Shown piece by piece: positions 26,355-35,313 of a stretch of DNA of 64,000 bases; within the stretch, counting starts at the first letter, position 1; the number at the start of each line of letters is the position of its first letter. Below the pieces are notes generated by a model, which saw nothing but the letters and a program-made list of their open reading frames with translations, was not told where the DNA came from and did no database searches. This stretch comes from Pollenia angustigena (taxonomy: Eukaryota > Arthropoda > Insecta > Diptera > Polleniidae), in the NCBI GenBank assembly GCA_930367215.1, contig OV884057.1, positions 249,514,830-249,578,829 on the forward strand, written 5' to 3'. The translations under genes were made by a program, and so were the position numbers.

Positions 26355-27758
26355 TGAATGTATGTATTAAATGATTTTATTAAAAAAAATCTTATTTTGA
26401 CTAAATTAACTTTTACGACTAAAACGCAACCTATGATGAAGGTAGTTAATAAAATTATTAAGTTTTGTTTAAAAAATAATATAATAAATTAAACCAAATC
26501 TAGCCAAAAAAGGTTTAATAAATATTTTAATTTTATAAATTTTCATATTTATTCGAATGTGTATTTTAAGTCAAATTACAATTTTAATAGCTTCAATATT
26601 TTCTATGCACTATCAGAACTTTTGTTTGTATATTATGTTACGAGACTTACTTTAGCTATCCTTTAGTTAGCAATGAAGTTAATTGAACAGAAAATGTATA
26701 TATATGTTAGATACCAGCAGAATGTAATGCATTTTCTGGCCCGCTACGGCCTTCGTCAGCATTCTTTTTATCTTTTAACTGGATAGTGCCTATTGTAAAT
26801 TTTATGTATTTAACTTAATTATTTTTTTAACAAATAGAATCTGGGAATTTATTTCTGATAGTGCATACACAGAAAAAATGTTGCCGAATTATTTTCAAAC
26901 AAACGCTTGTTTTAACATTTTTTTAATTTCTACAAATTTTTTTAATGATTCAATTAATATTTTTGTTTGATTTTTATTTAACCAACAAAAATGTTGACAA
27001 CTATTCAAAAATATATATTATATTTTATTGATTTCAAGTTTTCACGATTTTGTATGCAATTTTTAACGCTCCTTAATGTTGTCGTTTTTTTTTTGCATTT
27101 TTTTATTTGATCGTAATCAGCACTTCTTTATAAGGGTATTCATTTCAGTTTTTTTATTTGTTGGAAAAATGGAAAAGTGGAAAAATGTAATTTTTGTTAC
27201 AACAACCACAAGAAAAAAAATTCCACCAAAACTTACATTTTTATCAGACTAAAACCAAGTGTAAAAAAGTCAGGATAAAAAGATGTAATTTTCCGCTTTA
27301 AACGTCAAACGAAATGATGTTGCCATTCATAAAAAACTGCTAATTTTTTTATACAAAGTACGAAAAATTGCATCTCTTTTTATAAACTCTTGAATTGTAC
27401 AACTCTGATTTTAAAAATTATTTTTTATAGTTACAACATTTCTTTTTCATTTAATCTTTCAAAAAGAAAAAATTCATATTAAAAATGTGTTCAATGAAAA
27501 AAGTTATTAAAAAAGAATTAAAAAAAAGAAATGGGGTCAAAAAAAATTGACAGAAGCTGAAGTTAATAAAATACTCGACTTTTTGGCAGACAATCGCCAT
27601 TTTGAGTAACTTTTTGTAGTCGAATATTATGATGAAAATAACACCAATCACTTCGTTTTAAATTTAATAATCAATTTATTCACTTTAAACACTTTTGTTC
27701 AGCATCTTGAAAAATATCAATTACTTCCACGAATTATTTGACACATTTTTTTTGACAG

Positions 27759-27790
<32 letters not shown>

Positions 27791-30700
27791 CCCGTTCACG
27801 TCAATAAGAGTGTAATTTTTCTTTTTTCCACTTTTCCAACCAAAAAAAAATTGAAATGAATACCCTTTATGTAAAATATAACAGAAACAAAAACAACATT
27901 ATAAGAAACAAAATAAATTTTTGGTTGGTTTCAAAGTTGGTAAAATATACTAAATTTAGCATAAGCAATCTTTCAATGAACAATTACAATTGTTTGGTGC
28001 AAATGGTCTTGCAAAAGAGCAAATTCAAAATAGCACAGCTGTTTTGTTAAATCCAACAACAAAAAATAGACTTTCCCTTGGATTTCATCAAAAAGCTACG
28101 ACATTTTGCATTTGCAAGACTATTTGCCCCAAATACTAAACTCCGCTTATATTCATTGGACTGTAAATACGAGTTGCCATTTTATATCAATTATAAATAT
28201 ATAGGTTTGAAAAATTTGGAAATAGTACCAAATGAGTCACGGGGGTATCGTTGTACTTTAAAGTTTTGAATTGTACCAAAAGAAGTACAATTGTACCAAC
28301 TTTATCAACCGTGATATGTACATACTTATGTATTATGTATCAAAGTTCACCCACTAAACGCGATGAAGTTTTGAATTTTAGTTTTTCTTTTAAGTTTCAA
28401 AAATAACATTTAATTTCAAATTTCAAAATTTCATTAATACAAAATTTAGCTAAAAATATGGACATCAAACGGTACTTCGCGGACAATTTTCATAAAAGCC
28501 TAAATCATTTGCGAGGGCAGCTTTCGAAGAAAGAGAAAGAAAATGTTTTTTGGTAGTGAAGTGGCAATGTGTAAAAACAGGCCGCTACTATCAACACAAA
28601 TTGCGTAAACAAAACAAAAAATGCAAAAAGGGCAGCTTTCGAAGAACAAGACAGAAAAAAAATAATACAAGATTCTCTGTCTCGTGACGCCTCTGTATGC
28701 TCTGTGCCCGCAACCCCGGCGTTGATAGCACAAAGCATACAGAGATGAAAAAAGTGACGTATGAAAAATGCCCAAATCATTTATGAGGGCAGCTTTCGAA
28801 GAAAGAGAAAGAAAATGTTTTTTTATTGTAAAGTTGCAATGTATAAAAACAGGCCGCTACTATCAACACGAATTGCGTAATCAAAACAAAAAATGCAAAA
28901 AGGGCAGCTTTCGAAGAAAAAGACAGAAAAAAACACAATATTTTCTGTCTCGTGACGTCTCTGTATGCTCTGTGGTTGATAGACTAGCTCACTACCAGCT
29001 AGACTACCGGGGCTAGTTTACAAAAAGTCCACGTTTTGTGCTGTGATTATTGTATTTTATTGAAGTTTTTGATAATTTAAAAGGCTTAATACCCAATTTT
29101 TATTCTTGATAAAAACACTGAAATTTATTGTTGATGGGATAAGCAAATCCTATGCGCATTTCATTGGTTGCTTAGGCCAGATCGTCAGGAAACTTCATCC
29201 AAAGATTTTAGAAAAACTAAAGATATTTTGATAATTTTAAAATAAATAAGATATTGACCATAATTAAATAAAAATTGGATAAAAATTTATTTATGTCATC
29301 ACGTTCAGTGTTTTTGACGTAAACGGTGATATAATTTCCATTTTTTTTTTTTTTGTAATGTTGTATTTGTTGCCGTAACGATGCCACCTGCTTATTCCAC
29401 CATGATTTTAGGCAAAATAGCACTGTTGTGAACAGCCTGTTGTATACTAATACAATAAATTTGTAGAAACGTCAACATTAAATGACGAAAATATATGAAT
29501 ATTTTTTTTCGAGTTAGGCCTTTTTTATATTAAGCCATCGATAAGCATTTGTTTATTATAAACAAATAAAAAAATGGTTCAAAAAAATTACACATAAAAT
29601 TTTTTGGGGTTTTAGTAGTTGCAGACGGTGAGTTAAGAAAGCTTCCCCTAATGTACGTCCTATATTTTATGATATTAATACCGATACCGAAATTAGTTTC
29701 GGTTGCCAACAAACATATTTTTCATTAGTACAAGTTCGGAAAATATTAATTTCTACTGCACAACATATCTTTTTCAAAAAATAACAAATTTTGCAAAAAT
29801 TTCTTTGATAAAACTGTGCTCGAAATTGACAATTTTTTTGAGACAGGCTGGGCCAGTGTTTAAAAAACTGCATTTGAAATAGTAAAAGTCATAAGATTGT
29901 GCTGTAACTTCGACTTTTTCATTTATATATCATCTTATCGAAAATGAATCCAGTAGTGCTAGCCGTTTTTTTTAGGTAAGCTCTTGTTTTCGAGATATAC
30001 CATTATTTCGCTTTAGCTTATTGAAAAAACTTAAAGAACCGAAATTCCGCAATAGAATTTCCTTTAAGAAAAGTAAAACTTATATGCGCAGTCGTGCGAA
30101 AATATATTGTGCAACCTCCTCCATTTTGGAAATAACGGTATATCTCGAAAACAAGAGCTATTTTTCCTAGCCTAGCATTTCTGTGGAATTCGAATTGAAT
30201 TTAAACAATTTTATTACAACAGTCGATATTACGAATAACAAAACCTACACGATTATATCTTTTTGAAGTTTTTAAGAACAAGCACCAACTTTTTTTATTT
30301 GAATGTGTGAGTAAAAATGTAAAATTTTCCAAGCACACGAATAATGCACATGAATTAAAATGTTTGGCCATATCTGTCAAAAAATTTAAAACATTACACC
30401 GACACCCATTAATTAAATTTTTATGTGGGATGCAAATACGTGTCATTTTACCTGTTAAGACACAACATTTTTTATATAAATATTTGAAAGCCAATGTATA
30501 AAATTAAGGTGGAAAATATTAATATCATATAAAGTTTTGCAGTAAATTTAAAAAATTAATTTGTATTTTCGAAAAGTTTTAAATGACTTACGATGACTTA
30601 TTCACTTTCAGACGATGCTAGTGATGCCGTTTTAAAAGTTGTCACCGTGGAGTTACACCGAGAAGATAATCACGATGAACATCATACAGATTATTTTTAT

Positions 30701-33700
30701 GCAGCTAAAGAAGCATTAATTGTGCGTCGCGGTGAACCTTTTCGAATAAAGCTGAATTTCAATCGTCCCTTTGGTCCCAGTCGTGATGCCATTAGCTTTA
30801 TTTTTACAGTAGCTGATGATAAGAAACCAAGTCCCGGTCATGGTACTTTAATAGGTATAGTACCAAGAGATGGTGTCGATTTCCTAGGTGATCCATTTGA
30901 ATGGGGTGCCGGTATAGAAGTACATGAGGGCAACTCGTTAACAGTTTTGATTAAACCTGCCGTAACATGTCCGGTAACAGAGTGGAAATTAGATATCGAT
31001 ACCAAGTTAATAGGAGATGGTTCAAAATCGTTTACCTTGCCAGTTCCAATTTATGTACTTTTTAATCCCTGGTGTCCTGACGATCAGGTCTATCTTGAGG
31101 ACCGCAACGAACGCAAGGAATATGTTATGCATGATACCACTTTAATTTGGCGTGGTTCTTATAATCGTTTAAGACCTTCTGTGTGGAAACTTGGTCAATA
31201 TGAACGGCATGTTTTGGAGTGTTCTTTAAAATTATTGGGCACTGTAGGACGTGTACCGCCAGCTTTTAGAGGAGACCCTGTACGTGTGGCAAGAGCTTTA
31301 TCGGCAGCTGTGAATTCTGTAGATGATGATGGTGTAATTTTAGGAAACTGGACAGAAGATTTTTCAGGCGGAATTGCGCCTACCAAATGGATGGGCTCCA
31401 CAGAGATTTTGCAACAATTTTACAAAACCCAGAAACCAGTAAAATATGGCCAATGTTGGAATTTCTCAGGTGTACTAACTACCATAGCCCGAGCTCTTGG
31501 TATACCTTCTAGAGTAGTCACTTGCTATTCTTCGGCTCATGATACGCAGGCCTCGTTGACTGTTGATATATTTATTGATCAGAATAATAAAAAAATGGAT
31601 GCTGAGACTACTGACTCAATTTGGAACTATCATGTGTGGAATGAAGTCTGGATGACTAGACCCGATTTAGGTGCGGGACAAAATGGCCTTAGCTATGATG
31701 GTTGGCAAACAGTGGATGCTACCCCACAAGAAGCTTCAGATAACATGTACCGAGTGGGTCCTGCTTCAGTAGCAGCTGTAAAGAATGGCGAAATTTTAAG
31801 ACCATTTGATTGTGGTTTTGTTTTCTCCGAAGTGAATGCAGATAAAGTTTATTGGCGTTATAATGGACCCTTCCAACCAATTAAAATGTTGCGCAAGGAC
31901 ACTTTAGCTATTGGTCACCTTATTAGTACTAAGGCTGTTCTGAAATGGGAACGGATGGATATTACTAGCTCATACAAGCACGAGGAGAAAACGGACGAAG
32001 AACGAAATATTGCGCTAAAGGCATTGAAACAATCACGTCATGCTTTCAGTCGTTATTATTTAAATGATAGTTTTAACGAGGTGGAATTCGATATGCAATT
32101 GAAAGATGATATTAAAATAGGTGATAGTTTTACAGTTATTGTCAGTATTACAAATAAATCAAAAGAAAAATCTCATACCGCTACTGGACAATTAAATTGT
32201 GATACGGTTTTGTATACCGGTATTAATAACGAAGAAGTTAAGTCGCTGCCTTTTGAAGTAGACATCAAGCCAGGAGAGACAGAATATTTACGCATGGAAG
32301 TAATATTTGAAGAATACTTTAAGAAACTAACAACACAGGTAAGAAGTGTTAATTTTTGGCCAACCATATCCAGAAAAAAAAATATGGTTAAACGTAGTCA
32401 CAGACAACTAATTTAGTTTCCAAAAATATTTTGGTCTCTCTTTATTTTTTCCGCAAACAAATTATGATTGAATCAGTCTCTTTTATATCTTTCACAATCA
32501 AATTCTTTGTTATCATATTTTAAGAGCAACATTACGCAGAGAAAAAATATGGTTGGGCATGGTTACGGCAACAACACTATGTTTAATGTAACAATATATT
32601 GTTGTCGTACACAAATAATTGTAATTTTTATTTAATATCAACTATATTATAGTTACTGTAAACATATCAATGTTTATCGCAATTATGAATTTGAGTATTG
32701 TTGACAGAAAAATAATTATTTTTCTAACAACTTAATTATGATAACTTTCTAAACATATTATATTTCTCACACCCATATCATGATATTTAATAGCCATAGC
32801 ATGATAACTTTTTATACATTTATCATATTATGTTAAAAATGCAATCAAACTATTTTTACTCTAATCATATTATGTTAGCGCCATTTGTAAAATAATTTTG
32901 AAGCAGTTGTGTCGTTTTTTTTTATTTGTGAGCGGTTAAACAATTAAAAGATAAAATTCCATAAAAAAATAAGTCTAAAGAAATTAAAAAATTTAAATAT
33001 TAGCGGAGTTCATTCAAGTATTAGTGATGTAATAGTGCAAATGCAAAATATCATAGTTTTTTTGTAAAATCCAACAACAAAACACACAGAGATTTCGTTA
33101 TATTATATAAAACTGCTACGATATTTCATCAACATCTTAAAATCGAAAAAATGGACACACGCGGCTGCCCATGAAAACCACTGATTTTTCATTTGCTCTT
33201 TTGCAAGCCTTATATTGAACTCCGCTATTTGATTAACATTAAGAAAAATTGTAAAAAGCCACAAAATAAAAAATCGATGCAAAAGTATTTTAATTTATTT
33301 TGTATTTTTAAGACAGCTATGAAAGGTGCTGTATCATAACACGATTGCTTCTAAATTTATTATGATTAACATGATGATAATATGATTACTTCTTAGCTTA
33401 TTATGATTAACATGACAATAATATGATTAATTTCTTAGCTTATTATGATTAACATGACAATAATTTGATTACTTCTTAATTTAGTATGATTAACAGAATA
33501 ATAATATGATTAAGGGAAAAATATTATGATGACATATTACGAGTATATTTAGTCATAATATGATTCAATAATAATCTTAATATGGTGGCTAAAATCATAA
33601 TTATTATCATAATATGTTGCTCTTAGAATATGTTTACCACAAGCATGTTTTTTCTTTGCGTGATGTTGTTAAAGTTGTACAAGCAACCATACAATTGTTT

Positions 33701-35003
33701 GTGGTAAACAAAAAATATAATTATAGCCGTAACATGATCGTGTGAAAACTTAACAATGTTATTCTGGCCTTACGAAAGACTGATTTAATTAAAATATGTT
33801 TGTCGTGAGAATATTATTTATAAAATAACCATAATTTGTATAAACCTGTTCCGTGAGCAATTTCTCCCTAGCCAGTGTTCACATTAGTCAAGTTCTTTCT
33901 TTCTTTACATGGCGTTTACATTTGCCAGTACTGGCAAGACAGTAGTAATATATGCAAACTTTTTTACTATGTAATACATGCACACTTTTCCAAATGTCTT
34001 GTCTACTGTCTAGCAAATTTTGCAGACAGTAAAATCGGACAGTGATTTGACATTTGCTAACAGTAATCTGAAGTTTTGTTAGCAATTGGGAAAAAAATCA
34101 ATATGTAAAAAAATTAAACATATATTTCTTTGATTTCTTATATTTTAGTTAAGTGTTATGTTTGTTAACACAATATAGTTATTTAAAGCTGGTTTAAAGT
34201 TTGTTTAGTTTATATAACATGTTTAACATATTTTTAAAAGTGAACTGTCTTAACTACTGTCTGGACGCCTACGTCACGAAGCCAATTAGTAGTGTTTTTG
34301 GAAACTTATATGTATTTTCTAACTGTCTAGTATGTACTGTCAAATGTAAATGCTATGTTAAGCAAAACTTGTAAATGCAGGTTCAAAAGAGAATTAATGT
34401 AAGTTTCATAATGTGGACGAGGACTTATGGATTTAAAAAAAATTTTAATACGTTTCTAATTGTGTATTTCGGTTTTATTTTTTAGGCAGCTTTCAATATT
34501 TCATGTTCCGCTCTGGTTAAAGGCACTGACTATGAATATTATGCTCAAGATGACTTCCGTGTACGTAAGCCGGACATAAAGTTTACTTTCCAAGGTGACC
34601 TTGTTTCACAGCAGCCAGTGGACGTTATTGTAAGATTGACCAATCCCTTGCCAATACCTGTCAAAAAGGGAATATTCTATATTGAAGGTCCCGGTATAGA
34701 CAAAGCCCTTAGATTTAAGGTATTTTTCAATGAAATTCTGTTAAAAAAATATGTTTAACAATTCTTTTTCTCTAAAAGATTGCTGAAATACCAGTCGGTG
34801 GCACTGCAGCATCCACTTTTAAATATATACCTCCTTATGCTGGTCGCGGTACTATGCTGGCGAAATTTTCTTCAAAGGAACTGGATGATGTAGATGGTTT
34901 TATGAACTACGAAATTAAACCTAGGCCAGAGGATATTATAATTAATGATAACCGACGTTTAAGCAGTAATATCATTAGAAGAAGAACTGATGTTATACCC
35001 TAA
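10915..35003 (+). CDS. Tg: Transglutaminase (protein-glutamine gamma-glutamyltransferase)
   Basis: A calcium-dependent enzyme that cross-links glutamine to lysine side chains; in insects it acts in haemolymph clotting, cuticle formation and gut immunity. Coding exons: 10915-11017, 30612-32338, 34486-34719, 34779-35003. All joins keep frame (phase 1 across intron 1, phase 0 across introns 2 and 3), giving 762 aa. Residues about 40-160 form the N-terminal beta-sandwich. The catalytic triad is visible: Cys316 in YGQCWNF, His375 in NYHVWNEVW, Asp403 in GWQTVDATPQE. Residues about 535-762 form the two C-terminal barrels. Drosophila Tg isoforms are of similar length, and known to use alternative N-termini. 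The first exon begins MATWYSNYV, without glycine at position 2, so it is not myristoylated; another first exon could exist elsewhere. Exon 1 assignment rests on phase, a good GTAAGA donor and a good acceptor at 30610-30611, not on homology. Confidence 0.93.
11018..11569 (+). other. Start of transglutaminase intron 1
   Basis: AT-rich intron sequence after the GTAAGA donor. No coding sequence or repeat boundary recognised. The whole intron (11018-30611) is mostly transposon-derived; its parts are listed separately. Confidence 0.5.
11570..12591. mobile_element. Non-autonomous hAT element, copy 1
   Basis: Perfect 20-bp inverted ends CAGGGAAACCAGAAATATGC. Flanks GTAATAAG and GTCATAAG match at seven of eight bases. 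A second copy with a perfect 8-bp duplication lies inverted at 23059-24058. The two ends are rich in GCATATTTT motifs; the middle contains a CGATCGACTCAGAATCAC block and a GTCTGTCCATG block also found in other dispersed repeats here. No transposase. Confidence 0.85.
12592..12852 (+). other. Unannotated intron sequence
   Basis: AT-rich; nothing recognised. Borders the target-site duplication of the next hAT element at 12853. Confidence 0.4.
13741..13774 (-). ncRNA. Hammerhead-ribozyme-like motif, possibly from a Penelope-like element
   Basis: The minus strand reads CTGAAGA, one extra A, a perfect 5-bp stem GGCAC/GTGCC around an 8-base loop, then GAAA. CUGANGA-stem-GAAA is the hammerhead core, and such motifs are known in Penelope-like retroelements. 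The extra A before the stem and the weak, AT-only candidates for stems I and III make activity doubtful. No reverse transcriptase was seen nearby. Confidence 0.25.
15154..16507. mobile_element. hAT-like element nested in the 4.4-kb hAT element
   Basis: Imperfect inverted ends: TAGTACTGGGATACTACC at the left and TATTGCTGGGAAACTATC (complement) at the right. A perfect 8-bp duplication TTTCTAAC flanks them (15146-15153 and 16508-16515). TATCGATA-type boxes are repeated just inside both ends. It holds a younger MITE at 15359-16063. No coding sequence was identified. Confidence 0.75.
15359..16063. mobile_element. PIF/Harbinger-type MITE, third nesting layer
   Basis: Ends CCCTGCCTTTACACATGCAAG-like and CCTAGGGTTTACACTTGCAA (complement) align over 21 bp with about 15 matches. 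TTA flanks both sides (15356-15358 and 16064-16066), the 3-bp duplication typical of PIF/Harbinger. ACTTGCAAG boxes are repeated inside. Similar TTTACA-type ends mark elements at 33908 and 41709. Confidence 0.65.
17284..17646 (+). other. Intron sequence between repeats
   Basis: AT-rich with no recognised feature beyond the target-site duplication at 17284-17291. Confidence 0.4.
17647..17800 (-). pseudogene. hAT transposase C-terminal fragment
   Basis: The minus strand encodes about 50 residues with YAPLTTVYVERTFSMYKNVL and a stop at 17649-17647. This is the C-terminal dimerisation motif of hAT transposases (usual form PLTSVDVERSFS). It differs from the remnant at 2837-3127, so it belongs to another hAT family. 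The region further upstream on the minus strand (to about 17990) is probably the degraded rest. No matching element ends were found. Confidence 0.7.
18312..18889. repeat. Dispersed repeat with TACACCAC / GTGGTGTGGGTATAAT ends
   Basis: Begins near AAGTATAGTCGGTCAAGCCC and ends CTCTTGTGGTGTGGGTATAA. It includes AGCCAGCCAGCC, CGGACATCGTTAGATCGACT and two degenerate blocks ending CCCCTCGTGGTCCTA. These last blocks also occur at 41331-41550. Distant kin of the repeats at 1677-2758 and 54670-54982. Class unknown. Confidence 0.6.
18890..19887 (+). other. Intron sequence with transposon scraps
   Basis: Two short CAGGGCAAGTTTT motifs, at about 19414 and 19530, followed by ATGCATAT-type sequence, look like broken ends of the same hAT family as the element at 1580-4556. 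Repeated AAAAAAGCCGATATTGC near 19080-19120. No gene. Confidence 0.45.
19888..21365. repeat. Dispersed repeat with minisatellite core, diverged copy 3
   Basis: Begins AGCAATTAACCCGCTACTTCG and ends with AGTCAGTCAGTAACGTTACAATTTTTTATATA, as the copies at 4579 and 7546 do. It is much more diverged, and the 117-bp array is reduced to a few degenerate units. It contains an internal partial duplication, so the CAGT end occurs at about 20430 and again at about 21330. Confidence 0.65.
21366..21848 (+). other. Intron sequence with short repeated AGTACGATT / AATCGTACTT motifs
   Basis: Between 21400 and 21560, motifs such as CGTACTTAAA and AAGTACGATTAA recur on both strands, suggesting an old MITE end beginning ACACAGAAAGAAAAAC at 21364. 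No partner end was found. Confidence 0.35.
21849..22093. mobile_element. Short MITE, 245 bp
   Basis: Inverted ends TTCAGACCTAACAAATATTT and the complement of TTCACACCTATTAAATATTT, both followed by GACGNC and a CACGACCA/CGTGACCA box. No clear target-site duplication, so the superfamily is open. Confidence 0.6.
22525..22811. mobile_element. Tc1/mariner-type MITE, 287 bp
   Basis: Left end CAGCCGTACCTAAACAAGA and right end the complement of CAGCCATACCTAAAAAAGA. TA follows the right end at 22812; the left neighbour is AA, probably a mutated TA. No coding content. Confidence 0.6.
23059..24058. mobile_element. Non-autonomous hAT element, copy 2 (inverted)
   Basis: Same 20-bp ends CAGGGAAACCAGAAATATGC as the copy at 11570-12591 but in the opposite orientation. 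A perfect 8-bp duplication CTAATTAC lies at 23051-23058 and 24059-24066. Similarity to copy 1 is high over nearly the whole length. The perfect duplication shows that this was a real insertion. Confidence 0.9.
24067..25098 (+). other. Intron sequence with CATA/TATG microsatellites
   Basis: AT-rich. Short TACATACATACATATG runs at about 24620-24690. No coding sequence or paired element ends recognised. Confidence 0.45.
25413..25832. mobile_element. MITE, 420 bp, TA-flanked
   Basis: Ends TGCCCAATTTTCAGGAT and the complement of TGCCCAATTTTTAGGAT, one mismatch in 17, flanked by TA on both sides (25411-25412 and 25833-25834). That fits a Tc1/mariner-type element. Includes a poly-A run near 25750 and an ACAGCTG / TGTTGTTG tract. 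Confidence 0.65.
25905..25985 (-). repeat. tRNA-derived SINE head
   Basis: The minus strand has an A-box-like TAAGCTGGTTGGTAGTGAGG and a perfect B-box GGTTCGATTCC inside an intact T-arm (GCGGG, seven-base loop, CCCGC). The acceptor stem does not pair, so it is not a working tRNA gene. A related head, with CTAGCTGGTAGTGAGCTAGT, lies at 28980-29022. Confidence 0.65.
26322..26368. repeat. TATG microsatellite
   Basis: About eleven TATG units with one GAATG interruption. Simple repeat in intron 1. Confidence 0.9.
26369..27133 (+). other. AT-rich intron sequence
   Basis: Nothing supported. A GCATACACAGAAAAAATGTTG motif near 26872 resembles MITE edges seen elsewhere, without a partner. Confidence 0.4.
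27134..27865. mobile_element. MITE of about 730 bp
   Basis: Inverted ends GGGTATTCATTTCAGTTTTT and the complement of GGGTATTCATTTCAATTTTT, each followed by GTTGGAAAA-type sequence, with about 45 bp alignable. The flanks are too AT-rich to call a duplication. The middle holds a 27-base A run at 27764-27790. The coding-like frames inside are chance. Confidence 0.6.
27866..28502 (+). other. Unannotated intron sequence
   Basis: No gene recognised. Short open frames lack any known motif. A GTACCAAAAGAAGTACAATTG run near 28274 is locally repetitive. Confidence 0.35.
28503..28977. repeat. Direct tandem duplication with 275-bp period
   Basis: 28503-28712 and 28778-28975 share long blocks: GAGGGCAGCTTTCGAAGAAA, AACAGGCCGCTACTATCAAC, TCTGTCTCGTGACG and CTCTGTATGCTCTGTG. 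Each unit also repeats GGGCAGCTTTCGAAGAA internally. Open frames on both strands are by-products of this repeat. SINE-like pieces lie at its edges (28710-28740 and 28978-29022). Confidence 0.8.
28978..29022 (-). repeat. Partial tRNA-derived SINE head
   Basis: The minus strand contains CCCCGGTAGTCTAGCTGG and TAGTGAGCTAGTCTATCAAC, close to the head at 25905-25985. The B-box part is absent here, but a GGGGTTGCGGGC piece sits at 28709-28720 in the neighbouring unit. Confidence 0.5.
29106..29218. repeat. Dispersed repeat, copy 1 of at least four
   Basis: Contains ATTTATTGTTGATGGGATAA, TATGCGCATTTCATTGGTTG and GGCCAGATCGTCAGGAAACT. Near-identical copies occur at 42682-42775 and 44312-44425, and split halves lie at 46609-46672 and 46783-46852. 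Class unknown; no coding sequence. Confidence 0.7.
29219..29947 (+). other. Unannotated intron sequence
   Basis: AT-rich. No supported gene or paired repeat ends. A GATATTAATACCGATACCG motif near 29670 recurs around 50800-50940. Confidence 0.35.
29948..30186. mobile_element. MITE, about 240 bp, with long inverted ends
   Basis: The left arm contains GTAAGCTCTTGTTTTCGAGA and the right arm the complement of ATAGCTCTTGTTTTCGAGAT; the arms align over roughly 60 bp. Outer boundaries are approximate because the outermost bases differ. Confidence 0.65.
30187..30611 (+). other. End of transglutaminase intron 1
   Basis: No gene seen. The intron ends in TTATTCACTTTCAG, a good acceptor. Two ATG codons just upstream (30583 and 30593) could start a short alternative form without exon 1; the second is in frame with the enzyme through TYSLSD. 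Confidence 0.55.
30612..32338 (+). CDS. Tg: Transglutaminase exon 2
   Basis: Holds the N-terminal sandwich, the whole catalytic core and the first part of the C-terminal barrels (residues 35-610). Ends ACACAG|GTAAGA in phase 0. Reading on past the donor gives an abrupt loss of family resemblance and a stop at 32414, which confirms the splice. Confidence 0.95.
32339..33907 (+). other. Transglutaminase intron 2, first part, with ATAATATG-rich repeats
   Basis: Dense with CATAATATGATT and ATCATATTATG motifs on both strands. AAGAGCAACAT at about 32523 is mirrored by ATGTTGCTCTTA at about 33617, and ACGCAGAGAAAAAATATGG at 32533 is mirrored by a TTTTTTCTTTGCGT at about 33647. This is probably an old inverted-repeat element with scrambled subterminal repeats. 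No coding sequence. Confidence 0.5.
33335..33525. repeat. Minisatellite, about four 51-53-bp units
   Basis: TATTATGATTAACATGA and AATATGATTACTTCTTAGCT recur about every 51-53 bp. It lies in transglutaminase intron 2. Confidence 0.75.
33908..34357. mobile_element. PIF/Harbinger-type MITE, 450 bp
   Basis: Inverted ends CATGGCGTTTACATTTGCCA and the complement of CATAGCATTTACATTTGACA, flanked on both sides by TTA (33905-33907 and 34358-34360). ACAGT / CTGTC boxes are repeated inside. Lies in transglutaminase intron 2. Confidence 0.75.
34486..34719 (+). CDS. Tg: Transglutaminase exon 3
   Basis: 78 codons, phase 0 at both ends (TTTTTTAG acceptor, AAG|GTATTT donor). Encodes residues 611-688 of the C-terminal barrels, including VDVIVRLTNPLPIPV. 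Confidence 0.92.
34779..35003 (+). CDS. Tg: Transglutaminase exon 4 and stop
   Basis: Encodes residues 689-762 (IAEIPVGGTAAS to VIP) and the stop TAA at 35001-35003. The acceptor is TCTCTAAAAG. A short 58-bp intron precedes it. Confidence 0.92.
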   Translation: MAEIPVGGTAASTFKYIPPYAGRGTMLAKFSSKELDDVDGFMNYEIKPRPEDIIINDNRRLSSNIIRRRTDVIP

Positions 35004-35024
35004 ACAAGGTCTTGCCAAGAAATT

Positions 35025-35030
35025 AATAAA
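35025..35030 (+). terminator. Polyadenylation signal of transglutaminase
   Basis: AATAAA 22 bp past the stop codon. A second AATAAA near 35185 could be used instead. Both lie before the oppositely oriented lipase 3' end. Confidence 0.6.
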
Positions 35031-35231
35031 ATTTGACAGGAATTATTTAATATTAGTGGTAAACATTATTATAAGGTATTTAACTCGAATCGATCGTAGT
35101 TTTCAAATCTATTTTTAATAACTTTTTATAAACTTCAATCTACAAGTATTTGTTGTTTTAAGTTGTTAATTTTCGTTAAAAAAAGAATAAATTGTTTAAC
35201 ATTTAAATTTTTTTACACACAAAAGAACATT

Positions 35232-35237
35232 TTTATT
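35232..35237 (-). terminator. Polyadenylation signal of the lipase gene
   Basis: TTTATT on the + strand is AATAAA on the minus strand, about 77 bp past the lipase stop. The two genes therefore end toward each other within about 310 bp. Confidence 0.6.
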
Positions 35238-35313
35238 GATAAAAAAAAAATTAAGGATACAAAATATTTTAACAACATATTTGAATAACTTTAAAGCAAG
35301 GTAATAATTAAAA

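Noticed and set aside
28500..29016. Overlapping frames of 82-91 codons on both strands
   Set aside because: They arise from the 275-bp tandem duplication, and two minus-strand frames overlap almost completely in different phases, which a real gene would not do.
30201..30494. 97-codon minus-strand frame just upstream of transglutaminase exon 2
   Set aside because: No motif recognised, inside a long intron, no splice or promoter context. A plus-strand frame of similar length overlaps it.
32339..32416. Transglutaminase reading on past 32338 to a stop at 32416
   Set aside because: Family resemblance stops exactly at a strong CAG|GTAAGA donor and resumes in frame at 34486, so this tail is intron.
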